Shown here: positions 7,471-15,340 of the stretch, one piece after another
Numbering within the stretch: position 1 is the first letter of the stretch
How the letters are laid out: every line of letters begins with the position of its first letter
Assembly: GCA_002369055.1 (NCBI GenBank)
Contig: DFEL01000141.1
Span: forward strand, 1-34,353
DNA: 34,353 bases
From: Cyanobacteria bacterium UBA3803
GTDB lineage: Bacteria > Cyanobacteriota > Vampirovibrionia > Gastranaerophilales > Gastranaerophilaceae
Direction of reading: 5' to 3'
The notes under the pieces: generated by a model
What the model saw: the letters and a program-made list of their open reading frames with translations, nothing else
Database searches by the model: none
Told to the model about the DNA's origin: nothing
Translations under genes and position numbers: made by a program

Positions 7471-9468
7471 ATGAAAAATTTAACTAAAAATTTCATAGCA
7501 TTTACGTTGTCTGAGATGATGATAGTATTATTAATCCTCAGCGTAATTTCTGCTGCAACATTGCCTTCAATAACGCAACGAAGTGAAGTTAAACCAAGAA
7601 AAACATCTTCAATATGGGCTTTTGACAAAAGATATAACAAAGGTTATTTTTATCAAACAGGCAGCAATTCAGGTTCAACGGATGTAGTTATCGGGTATGA
7701 TGATATCTCAAACGCAACAGCTGCTCAAAAAACAGCATTGCAAACCGCAAATAAAAATGCCGCATTGAGATTAGTTAGACCAAGTTATATATTGAGCAAT
7801 GTTTATTACGGTCGTAGTTCGATTGCGTTTTTTGATAGTAATGGTGCTTATCAAGGTGGCATTGGTAACGATGCTTCTCGCAATTTAACGATAGGTAAAG
7901 ATGTTTTAAAAGATTCTAAAACAACCGAAAGTGGAAACAGCATATACATAGGACAAGAGGCGGCAAAAAAATTAAAAAATTACCATTCAGGCACAACTGT
8001 TATAGGATATAGAGCGGCATCTGTTGATCCAAATTATGGTGCATATTCTACACTTGGCTCAAGCAGTGTGGTAATCGGTTCAAATATTTTTGGTTCCGCA
8101 ATTGGTGAAAGAAATGTTATCTTGGGTGCTTATGCTACTTCTGATACGAGTACATCTAATCCTTGTCCTACCAAACATATAGATACTGTTGCAATAGGTG
8201 CATATTCTATGTATAAACCTACGTATTCAACTTCGGTTGTAAATGTGGGATATATGGCAGGCTCTGAAACCTCATGCGGATTTTTTAAAAATACGATTAA
8301 TCTTGGTGCTTATGCAGGCTCAAAGACCTGTTATGCTGGTGGCGACTATCCTGGTGTAAATATCGGATACCAATCAGGTGCAAGTATTGGACATTTATAT
8401 GGAAACGCAGTGAATGTAGGTTCGTTTGCAAGTTATGGTTCGTATGCTAATGGTATTAATATAGGGTATTATGCAAACTATGCTAACCGACGAATTAGTA
8501 GTGGTGATAGACTAATAAATATAGGTACTTATGCAGGTGCAAAACCAAATGATTATGCATTGGAGGATATAATTAATATAGGTGCTTTTGCCGGTTATGC
8601 TTCTGATAGTGATGGTGATATTAATATTGGATATTATGCAGGTAGTGATGATATTGGTCAACCTTATCCAAATATAAGAATAGGCAGATTTGCAGGTGCA
8701 GGTGCTAATGATGGTCATGTACCCGCATATGCCATTATGATTGGTGATTATGCGGGATATGGTGTGACTGATACGGATAGTGCAATATTAATTGGGCGAT
8801 ACGCAGGATATAATTCATCTATATCGTCCGGCGAGTCGGTTATAGTTGGTTGCTATGGTTTAACAGGTTTATCAAGTAAAAAGAAAATGTGTATCGGCGG
8901 AAATTATCCCGGTGACAAAGGCGGATTTGCCAAAACAGGCTACACAGTTTCTACCATGCTTACACCATACTATTCTTCAGCAATGTGGACTAAAACTGAG
9001 ATATTTCTTTTGGCAAAAAATGTTGTAAGTTATGGCGGAACTTTGACACAATTTTCAGATAAAGCATTAAAAGAAAATATTGTAAAAACAAAATATGGCA
9101 TTGACAAGTTAAGACAAGTAAATATATATCAATACAATTTCAAGGGTGAAAAAGATACAAAAATAGGTGTTATTGCTCAAGAGTTGCAAAATATTTATCC
9201 TAAGGCTGTATCAAAGGCTTCTAACGGCTATTTGTCCGTAAATTCCGATTGGATTCTTTTCTCTATGGTTCAAGCGTTGAAAGATGTTGATAATGCTGTT
9301 TTAGGCTTGCAAAAAGAATTGAATATAAATATTCGTTACATAAAAAATCTTTCTGTAAAATTAGGTTTAATTGAGAAAAAATTAGACAGATTATCGAAAA
9401 ATAATCAAAATAATAAAAAGTTATTGGCAGAAATTGATGTTATACTAAGTAAGATGGAGCGTAAGTAG
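7471..9468 (+). CDS. Prepilin-anchored beta-roll protein with S74-type chaperone domain, paralogue 2
   Basis: 665 residues with the same four-part plan as its neighbours. The prepilin signal is FIA|FTLSEM plus a hydrophobic helix. About 18 repeats follow (for example VNIGYQSG, INIGTYAG, INIGAFAG), many beginning with Asn-Ile where paralogue 1 has Val-Ala-Ile. Cysteines VGCYG and KKMCIGG end the repeat block, and this copy has extra Cys within the repeats (NPCPTK, ETSCGFF, KTCYAGG). The S74 domain begins at SDKALKENI, with S529 and K534 in the same five-residue spacing. A coiled-coil tail rich in Lys and Asn ends the protein. Gaps of only three bases on either side show an operon; there is no strong ribosome site, suggesting coupled translation. 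Confidence 0.85.
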   Translation: MKNLTKNFIAFTLSEMMIVLLILSVISAATLPSITQRSEVKPRKTSSIWAFDKRYNKGYFYQTGSNSGSTDVVIGYDDISNATAAQKTALQTANKNAALRLVRPSYILSNVYYGRSSIAFFDSNGAYQGGIGNDASRNLTIGKDVLKDSKTTESGNSIYIGQEAAKKLKNYHSGTTVIGYRAASVDPNYGAYSTLGSSSVVIGSNIFGSAIGERNVILGAYATSDTSTSNPCPTKHIDTVAIGAYSMYKPTYSTSVVNVGYMAGSETSCGFFKNTINLGAYAGSKTCYAGGDYPGVNIGYQSGASIGHLYGNAVNVGSFASYGSYANGINIGYYANYANRRISSGDRLINIGTYAGAKPNDYALEDIINIGAFAGYASDSDGDINIGYYAGSDDIGQPYPNIRIGRFAGAGANDGHVPAYAIMIGDYAGYGVTDTDSAILIGRYAGYNSSISSGESVIVGCYGLTGLSSKKKMCIGGNYPGDKGGFAKTGYTVSTMLTPYYSSAMWTKTEIFLLAKNVVSYGGTLTQFSDKALKENIVKTKYGIDKLRQVNIYQYNFKGEKDTKIGVIAQELQNIYPKAVSKASNGYLSVNSDWILFSMVQALKDVDNAVLGLQKELNINIRYIKNLSVKLGLIEKKLDRLSKNNQNNKKLLAEIDVILSKMERK

Positions 9469-9471
9469 CCT

Positions 9472-11529
9472 ATGAAGAAAAAATCTGTTAAAAACTACAT
9501 AGCCTTTACGTTAATGGAAATGACACTTGTTTTATTGATTACAAGTGTGATTGCGGCTGCTACAACTCCTATTATAACATCAGCCGTATCTGATTCTGCG
9601 GCAAAAGGTGGTAAAGATACTAACGACTACTTGGCAAATCCTTGGAAAGTTTCTAATTTATATAATGGTGGTGGTATTTATAGTGTTCCTATAAATAATA
9701 CATCTTTTATCGGAATAAACGTTAAACCCGGTGCTTATGCTGCTACATATCAATATCCGAGTTTGTTGGTTAATTCTTATGCAACAACAAATATTTTCCG
9801 TAGTCCGCAAATAGTTATTGAAAGTAATAATGCTATATCAAGTATTAATCCCAATAATGCAACTGCTTTAAAAATTGGTATGGATGAATATGAAAATATC
9901 TTAATGGTATATGGGAACTCTTTTGATAGCATAAATAATAGTTCAGCAAGTACTGATATAGGTTATAGAAGTATATATATCGGTTCGAGAATTCAAGATT
10001 CTGTTCCGGTAGCACAGTTGAAAACAGCAAATTCTGTGCTGGTGGGATATAATGTTGGTGCTTATTCTGCATCTTATGCCGTAAATATCGGTGCAAATAT
10101 ATCAAGAAGATTAAAAGAGCAGGATGTTGTTAATATAGGTTCTGATTTATATGCAAGCCATGCCACTTACTCATCAATGGAAAATGTAATTATCGGAACA
10201 AAGACAAATGCCTACGGTATGGGTAGGTACAATGTTATGTTGGGTAATTATGCAGGTAGTTACTCAAATGCTATTAGAAATGTTATTATCGGCAGTTATG
10301 CAGGTAATAGCATGTCTGCTGATTATTATAAAAATTACGATAATATTATCATTGGTTATTATTCTTTAAACAGACCGTCAAATAACTCAAATTCATTCAA
10401 GAATAACGTTGTTATCGGCAAATATGCAAGTTCCAGATTGACAGATTTTTCAAGTGATTATTTTTATAATTCTATAACTATTGGCTCTTATGCTGGTGCA
10501 TACAAAAATTTAAGCGGTGGTGTAGGCACTCTTTTTGATTCTATATTGATAGGCGACTATGCAGGTATGTATTCTTTTGATTCTGCAAAAAATGATGCTA
10601 TTCACAAACCTAAAGCAATTATGATAGGTAATTATGCAGGATATAACAGCAGTAGCAATACAGGCAAAAATATATTTATAGGTAAAAGTGCAGGTCAAAA
10701 TTCAAAATCAGGTGAATCTATATACATAGGTAACTATGCAGGTATGAATACTACTGCCTCAGCAAACAGTAATTACAGTAATATTGCGATTGGATATTAT
10801 GCAGGTTATGCAAGTGATGGCTTTTACAATATTTATATAGGCAGTTATGCAGGTTACAGTGCAAAAGGCAATTATAATGTTGGTATTGGTGTTAAGGCAT
10901 GCAGTAATTTAAGCAGTTCTGCTTCTAAAAAATGGTGTCTTGGCTACGGTACGATTTCTTCTGATTTATCAAAAGACGGTACAAGTACAAATATTTGGTC
11001 TAAGTCTAACGGTAATGCTCAGATGGTAATTGGATTTACTGATGTGGCAGTTGGCAGTCAAAATGTTGTACTTTATGCAAATAAAGTATACAGATGGAAT
11101 GCAACAACTATGGATAAAGTTTCAGACAGGAGATTTAAAACAAACATAGTTCCTTCAAAACATTCGATAAAAGACATAAGAAAAATTAATATATATGAAT
11201 ATAACTTTAAGGCTGATAAAAATAAATCTCCAAAAATAGGTGTAATCGCACAAGAATATAAAAAAGTTTTTCCAAACGATGTTGTAAGAGATTCCGCAAC
11301 AAAAAAACTTGCATTGTCTGTTGACTGGATGATTTACACTATGGTTAATGCAGTAAAAGATGTTGATAATGAACTAAAATATCTTCAAAATTCAATGAAG
11401 GTTTATATAAACGATTTTTCAGACTTAAAAACAAGAATTGTAAATCTTGAAAAACAAGCTCAACAAATAAAAGCAGAAAATGAAGAAATTAAATCACATT
11501 TGGCACGTGTAAATAAACAATTGCGGTAA
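9472..11529 (+). CDS. Prepilin-anchored beta-roll protein with S74-type chaperone domain, paralogue 3
   Basis: 685 residues, the longest copy. The prepilin signal is YIA|FTLMEM with a hydrophobic helix. Repeats are the most regular of the three (IGNYAGS, IGSYAGN, IGSYAGA, IGDYAGM, IGNYAGY, IGYYAGY, IGSYAGY), about 18 in number. Spacers range from roughly 6 to 20 residues and are rich in Ser, Asn and Tyr. The Cys pair is VKACSN and KKWCLG. The chaperone domain starts at SDRRFKTNI with S551 and K556. The coiled-coil end contains LEKQAQQIKAENEEI. The protein lacks the C-terminal beta-barrel anchor of true trimeric autotransporters, so membrane attachment must come from the N-terminal helix. Confidence 0.85.
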   Translation: MKKKSVKNYIAFTLMEMTLVLLITSVIAAATTPIITSAVSDSAAKGGKDTNDYLANPWKVSNLYNGGGIYSVPINNTSFIGINVKPGAYAATYQYPSLLVNSYATTNIFRSPQIVIESNNAISSINPNNATALKIGMDEYENILMVYGNSFDSINNSSASTDIGYRSIYIGSRIQDSVPVAQLKTANSVLVGYNVGAYSASYAVNIGANISRRLKEQDVVNIGSDLYASHATYSSMENVIIGTKTNAYGMGRYNVMLGNYAGSYSNAIRNVIIGSYAGNSMSADYYKNYDNIIIGYYSLNRPSNNSNSFKNNVVIGKYASSRLTDFSSDYFYNSITIGSYAGAYKNLSGGVGTLFDSILIGDYAGMYSFDSAKNDAIHKPKAIMIGNYAGYNSSSNTGKNIFIGKSAGQNSKSGESIYIGNYAGMNTTASANSNYSNIAIGYYAGYASDGFYNIYIGSYAGYSAKGNYNVGIGVKACSNLSSSASKKWCLGYGTISSDLSKDGTSTNIWSKSNGNAQMVIGFTDVAVGSQNVVLYANKVYRWNATTMDKVSDRRFKTNIVPSKHSIKDIRKINIYEYNFKADKNKSPKIGVIAQEYKKVFPNDVVRDSATKKLALSVDWMIYTMVNAVKDVDNELKYLQNSMKVYINDFSDLKTRIVNLEKQAQQIKAENEEIKSHLARVNKQLR

Positions 11530-11640
11530 TTTACTATTCACTATTCTTTCTCGCAATGACAAAAGCACAAAGACGCTTGTCATACCGCAAAATACAAAAT
11601 CTACGAAATGAAATGAGCATAGATTTCAAGTTTACCCAAT
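11530..11640. repeat. Gap with two inverted repeats, possible dispersed repeat element
   Basis: ATGACAA near 11556 pairs imperfectly with TTGTCAT ending at 11583, and AAATCTA (11597-11603) is the exact complement of TAGATTT (11620-11626). The string TCTCGCAATGAC resembles short dispersed repeats known in other bacteria. The gap lies between convergent genes, so the hairpins may also terminate transcription. Confidence 0.35.
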
Positions 11641-12108
11641 TTATTTTGCAAATTTTAATAAATTATCGCAGTCTTTGTAATTTTCACTTAAATTTACATA
11701 ATATTTATAAAGCGGTGATTCTTTTGCCATACCAACATTTTCTATCCAGTCATTAAACGTAACTTCATTTTCTTTATCTATTGACCTATAAACGTTATAT
11801 GAAGGTAAAAAATATCTATGTCTAAAATTATTAAGCATAATCTTGCTTCGGTTTTTGCAGCTTGCTCCAAAATTACGTATTTCTTCATTTTTTACGCTAT
11901 CACTACTATTATTTTTCATTAATAATATTTCACTAATTTTATCATTATCAAATTCCAAAAAACGTAATTGTTCTTTTAAATGATTTTGTCTGATAAGTTT
12001 TTTTAAATGATATATACTTGCGTTTACAGCATTTTCATTAAAAAAATTTTCTGCAAATACAGGTAATGAAAACAATATTAAAACAATTAAAATAATATAT
12101 TTTTTCAT
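11641..12108 (-). CDS. Small secreted protein of unknown function
   Basis: I do not recognise this 155-residue protein. The ATG at 12108 is chosen because it gives a textbook signal peptide (MKKYIILIVLILFSLPVFA, cleavage before ENFF) and has a GAGGAA ribosome site; a longer frame start at 12147 would bury the signal. The mature part is charged and probably helical at first (LKKLIRQNHLKEQLRFLEF), then has two Cys (ASCKNRS and KDCDNL) that could pair in the periplasm. It begins one base after the stop of the DciA-like gene, so the two are co-transcribed. No domain or catalytic motif is evident. Confidence 0.75.
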   Translation of the reverse strand: MKKYIILIVLILFSLPVFAENFFNENAVNASIYHLKKLIRQNHLKEQLRFLEFDNDKISEILLMKNNSSDSVKNEEIRNFGASCKNRSKIMLNNFRHRYFLPSYNVYRSIDKENEVTFNDWIENVGMAKESPLYKYYVNLSENYKDCDNLLKFAK

Positions 12109-12109
12109 T

Positions 12110-12454
12110 TTATTCCTCAGTTTCTTCAACCCAACGCTTAACATCAAAACGCAAGTCTTTCACTTTAATTTTTAGCGACTTCAAATATGGTTCAAAATCT
12201 TTTAATATTTTTGTCTTTCTGAGCATTAATTCCTGTGCAACAGTAGAATTTTTGCAGGCAATAATCATAACGAATCCGCTTGTCATTGAATATGGTCTTG
12301 AATTATTTTGGAATTTTTCGCCAACGACATTTTTCCAAAATTTAAAAAGATTATTTCTTGTAATAGCCTTTTTTAATACATTATTATCCTCCAGCAATTG
12401 CAAAACAATTTCATCAATACCTTCAAAATTCGTGTATAATACCTTTTTTGCCAT
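12110..12454 (-). CDS. DciA-like DUF721 protein
   Basis: 114 residues with the DUF721 fold signature: a helical N-terminus, then FKFWKNVVGEKFQNNSRPYSM and the hydrophobic strand GFVMIIACKNSTVAQELMLRKTKILK. DUF721 proteins include DciA, the replicative helicase loader and operator of most bacteria lacking DnaC, which makes a role in loading DnaB plausible. The start at 12454 (MAKKVLY) is preferred over an upstream ATG at 12490 because the longer form would nearly run into the divergent gene. The ribosome site is weak (AGG). It is followed after one base by the secreted small protein, an unrelated function, so the pair is probably a convenience operon. Confidence 0.75.
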   Translation of the reverse strand: MAKKVLYTNFEGIDEIVLQLLEDNNVLKKAITRNNLFKFWKNVVGEKFQNNSRPYSMTSGFVMIIACKNSTVAQELMLRKTKILKDFEPYLKSLKIKVKDLRFDVKRWVEETEE

Positions 12455-12478
12455 AAAATGCCTGTTTTTGTATTTTCG

Positions 12479-12487
12479 TGTTATAAT
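12479..12487 (+). promoter_or_regulatory. Extended -10 promoter placed 6 bases before the nrnA start
   Basis: TGTTATAAT is a perfect extended -10 element, and the ATG at 12494 begins only six bases after it. Transcription would start at or next to the start codon, predicting a leaderless mRNA. Confidence 0.55.
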
Positions 12488-12493
12488 CAAGAA

Positions 12494-13459
12494 ATGGAAT
12501 ACTTGAACTTAGATGATAGCATAAAACAATCAAAAAATATATTAATCATATCACACGTAAATCCCGATGGTGATACATTAGGTTCAATGCTTGCATTGAG
12601 AGATATTATAAGTTTAAATTACAAAAAGAAACCCGATATGATGATAATTTCAAAAATTCCACAAATGTATAATTTTATGGAAGGTTTGAAAGATGCAAAA
12701 CATTTCTCTCAATATGACAAATCAATGGTATATGATATGGTCGTATTAACAGATGTAGCCGCACTAGACAGAATTTTTGATGCTCAAATTTTTTATGAAA
12801 AAGCAAAAATAAAAGTAACAATAGATCACCACAAGACTAATAATTATAACGCACATATAAGATTTGTTGATAGTGAAGCAAGTTCAACGGGGGAAGTTCT
12901 GTTTAAATTGGCAGAAAATCACGGCTGGAAAATTAATGAAAAAATTGCAGAAGCATTATATACAGCGATACTTACTGACACAGGAGGCTTTAGACATGAT
13001 AATACAAGTGCTTTGGCGTTAAAATTTGCTTCAAAGCTTGTATCCGCAGGTGCAAAACCTCAATGGATTTATAAAAATTGTTATGAACTTAAATCCAAAA
13101 ATTTCGTTATGTTTCAAGCATATTGTCTAAGTAAAACCGAGTTTGCAGAAAATGATAAAATTGCATATCTTACGGTTTACAAAAAAGATTTGGAAAAATA
13201 CTCCAATGAAGACGATTTAACAGAAGGACTTGTAGAAAAGATACGTTCAATAGATTCTACCGAAGTCGCATTTTTATTGAAAGAAATTGATAATAAAATG
13301 TTCAAAGTTTCAATGAGAAGTAAAAATATTGATGTTGCAGAAGTTACATCTGTATTTAACGGTGGCGGACATAAATTTGCTGCCGGTTGTGTTGTCAAGG
13401 GTACAGCAGAAGACTGTGTAAAAAGACTTTTGGCAGAAATTAAAAAACAAGGTTTATAA
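12494..13459 (+). CDS. nrnA: DHH/DHHA1 phosphoesterase, NrnA-like nanoRNase/pAp phosphatase
   Basis: 321 residues. NrnA-type enzymes degrade RNA fragments of two to four bases and often dephosphorylate 3'-phosphoadenosine 5'-phosphate. The DHH domain shows HVNPDGD (H21, D24, D26), a middle Asp in VVLTDVAALDR, the name-giving DHH (111-113) and TDTGGFRHD. The C-terminal DHHA1 domain ends in GGGHKFAAGC near residue 294. The start at 12494 (MEYLNLDD) is chosen because homologues begin shortly before the SHVNPDGD strand; an in-frame ATG at 12458 would add 12 unlike residues. No Shine-Dalgarno is seen. Its stop overlaps the next ATG (TAATG), coupling it to the YihY gene. NrnA also clears pGpG in some bacteria, which may matter given the GGDEF gene downstream (inference). 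Confidence 0.88.
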   Translation: MEYLNLDDSIKQSKNILIISHVNPDGDTLGSMLALRDIISLNYKKKPDMMIISKIPQMYNFMEGLKDAKHFSQYDKSMVYDMVVLTDVAALDRIFDAQIFYEKAKIKVTIDHHKTNNYNAHIRFVDSEASSTGEVLFKLAENHGWKINEKIAEALYTAILTDTGGFRHDNTSALALKFASKLVSAGAKPQWIYKNCYELKSKNFVMFQAYCLSKTEFAENDKIAYLTVYKKDLEKYSNEDDLTEGLVEKIRSIDSTEVAFLLKEIDNKMFKVSMRSKNIDVAEVTSVFNGGGHKFAAGCVVKGTAEDCVKRLLAEIKKQGL

Positions 13460-14313
13460 TGAAAAAAGCAATAATTTATCTGAAAAGACTTATAAAATCA
13501 ATCGTAGATAATGACTTTTTTGGCATGGCGTCAGAAATGAGTTATATGTGTTGTCTTGGTATTTTCCCGTTAATGCTTTTTTTAACAGGCGTTTTTGGTT
13601 GGGCAGGTAAACACGAATTTATGCGTCCTGTTTTTGCTTTTATGTCTTCTATCTTGCCGATTGATACTATGGGCTTAATAAATACCGTTATGAAAGAAGT
13701 TATGTTTTACTCTAAGGGTGGATTTTGGGCTATATTAGGTTTTGTTATTACACTTTTCTTAACTACAAACATGATTGCAATAATTTCAAAAGGACTTAAC
13801 CGTGCATATAAAATCGATGAAACTCGTTCATTTATATACACAAGAGCCATTGCATTTGTCATGCTTTGCGTGAACACTACTGTTTTATTTTTGACTATAA
13901 ACTTAATTGTATTTGGTAAAGTTCTTTTAAACTTTTGTGTAACATATTTAAATTTAGGCGAAGATGTTGCTTCAATGTGGATGTTCTTACGCTGGCCTAT
14001 TGCCTTTGTTGCGTTATATATACTCGCATTTTTGCAATATTATGCTTTACCTGACCTAAAAGGTTCTATAAGATTGAAACTTAAAAGTACTGTTCCCGGT
14101 ACATTTTTCTTTTGTACAAGCTGGTTGTTAGGCTCTTGGGGTTTTTCTATATACATAGATAATTTACATACCTACAATTTTGTGTACGGAACAATTGGTG
14201 CTTTTGCGGTTTTAATGGTTTGGCTTTATTACACTTCAATACTTATTCTTGTTGGTGCAGAAATAAATTCTCAAGTATATAACAGGCTTGAAATATCGAC
14301 AAATTGCAAGTAA
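13459..14313 (+). CDS. YihY/BrkB-family membrane protein
   Basis: 284 residues of the YihY family (formerly annotated ribonuclease BN, a misnomer). Several strongly hydrophobic helices are visible: around residues 30-50, 90-115, 130-160, 175-195, 210-230 and 245-265. The family hallmarks FFGMASEMSYMCCLGIFPLMLFL, LNRAYKI, and the near-C-terminal VYGTIGAFAVLMVWLYYTSILILVGAEIN are present. Function is unresolved in the family; proposals include envelope lipid transport and virulence. It overlaps the nrnA stop by one base and ends before an independent promoter, so nrnA and this gene form a two-gene operon. Confidence 0.88.
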   Translation: MKKAIIYLKRLIKSIVDNDFFGMASEMSYMCCLGIFPLMLFLTGVFGWAGKHEFMRPVFAFMSSILPIDTMGLINTVMKEVMFYSKGGFWAILGFVITLFLTTNMIAIISKGLNRAYKIDETRSFIYTRAIAFVMLCVNTTVLFLTINLIVFGKVLLNFCVTYLNLGEDVASMWMFLRWPIAFVALYILAFLQYYALPDLKGSIRLKLKSTVPGTFFFCTSWLLGSWGFSIYIDNLHTYNFVYGTIGAFAVLMVWLYYTSILILVGAEINSQVYNRLEISTNCK

Positions 14314-14334
14314 TTTTAATTTTGTTAAGCACTA

Positions 14335-14363
14335 TTGCTTTTAAAAATTTATTTTGTTATAAT
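14335..14363 (+). promoter_or_regulatory. Strong promoter for the GGDEF gene
   Basis: TTGCTT (14335-14340) and TATAAT (14358-14363) are exactly 17 bp apart, and TG at 14355-14356 makes the -10 extended. An AGGAG ribosome site (14377-14381) precedes the ATG at 14387. Confidence 0.75.
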
Positions 14364-14386
14364 TATCTCAAATATTAGGAGAAATC

Positions 14387-15268
14387 ATGAGAAATATAGT
14401 TATTTTTACTACAAAAAAGACATCTGAAATTAAAGATACTATCGAACATTTAGATAATATCGAAGATTTAAACATACGTGTTGAATTATCAGACAATGTA
14501 AAAGATTATTTGTTATTAAATCCTGCAATGCTAATTATTGAGGATGTTCCAAATTTAACAGATATTTTAATGACAACAAAATTTAAGGTTCCTGTATTAT
14601 TTGTAGGTGACCCAATCAACGATGTTACAATCAGAGCATTGACTTATGATTACATTACAACACCAATAAACAAAGATTTATTAATCGTAAGAATTAACGC
14701 TTTATTAAAAGTTAAAGAATTATATGATAAAATAGAAGAAGTTTCTACAACAGACGAATTAACAGGTTTACATAACAGAAAATACTTACAAGAACGTTTA
14801 GATGCAGAAATTTCACGTGCAAGACGTTACAAAACTCCACTATCTTGCTTATTATTTGACATTGACTTCTTTAAGGTTGTTAATGATATGTACGGTTATG
14901 AATGGGGTGACGTTCTTTTAAGAAACTTGTCAGATAAATTAAAACAAATGATAAGAAAAGAAGATGTTTTAACCCGTTATGGTGACGAAGAATTTATCGT
15001 AATTCTTCCAAACACATCAGAAGATAATGCATTCTTGTTTGGTGAACGTTTCAGACGTGATATCGAAAAAATGGAATTTATACCGGCAGGTGAAGAAGAA
15101 AAACACCCAATTACAGTATCAGGCGGTATTTCTACTTACCCTTGCTTAAAGAATGTGGACGAAGATGCCAATACAATTATAAGATATGCAGAACATGCTT
15201 TATACAACGCTAAAAAACGTGGTAAAAATAAAATTGTTCAATTCTCTCAAATAAATTTAGAATTCTAA
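14387..15268 (+). CDS. GGDEF-domain protein with degenerate receiver domain
   Basis: 293 residues. Residues 1-108 have a response-regulator fold, but the paired acidic residues normally near position 8 are absent (VIFTTKK) and the conserved Lys is Thr (TTP, 91-93); only D53 aligns with the phosphorylation site. It is therefore probably a pseudo-receiver. Residues 120-290 form a GGDEF domain of the diguanylate cyclase family, which makes cyclic di-GMP from two GTP. TTDELTGLHNR and FDIDFFKVVND are intact and an RxxD product-inhibition site (190-193) is present. The signature, however, reads GDEEF (199-203), with Asp at the second Gly, and YGY replaces YGH at 169-171. The gene stands alone with a strong promoter and terminator. 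Catalysis is uncertain; it could be a weak enzyme or a c-di-GMP/GTP sensor. Confidence 0.92.
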   Translation: MRNIVIFTTKKTSEIKDTIEHLDNIEDLNIRVELSDNVKDYLLLNPAMLIIEDVPNLTDILMTTKFKVPVLFVGDPINDVTIRALTYDYITTPINKDLLIVRINALLKVKELYDKIEEVSTTDELTGLHNRKYLQERLDAEISRARRYKTPLSCLLFDIDFFKVVNDMYGYEWGDVLLRNLSDKLKQMIRKEDVLTRYGDEEFIVILPNTSEDNAFLFGERFRRDIEKMEFIPAGEEEKHPITVSGGISTYPCLKNVDEDANTIIRYAEHALYNAKKRGKNKIVQFSQINLEF

Positions 15269-15285
15269 TTATATGATAGATAATA

Positions 15286-15317
15286 AAAAAGTCTTGGTTT
15301 TAAAACCAAGACTTTTT
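15286..15317. terminator. Bidirectional intrinsic terminator
   Basis: A perfect 32-base palindrome: AAAAAGTCTTGGTTTT (15286-15301) against its complement (15302-15317), with T tracts on both strands. It separates the convergent GGDEF and sugar kinase genes. Confidence 0.9.
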
Positions 15318-15340
15318 GTTAGTTATATAATATTTAATAT

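Noticed and set aside
7227..7640. 137-residue minus-strand ORF across the junction of pilin-like genes 1 and 2
   Set aside because: It lies wholly antisense to two clearly coding genes with strong domain signals and has no family resemblance.
5850..10910. CRISPR-like array, because of many short repeats
   Set aside because: Repeats are codon-phased, degenerate and inside intact reading frames; spacers are not of constant length.
5452..11529. Prophage tail-fibre cluster, because of the S74 domains
   Set aside because: No capsid, terminase, portal, integrase or lysis gene is nearby, and each protein starts with a prepilin signal that phage tail fibres do not have.
5452..11529. Trimeric autotransporter adhesins (YadA type)
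   Set aside because: The head-like repeats fit, but there is no Sec signal of the usual kind and no C-terminal beta-barrel anchor; the proteins end in S74 and coiled coil.
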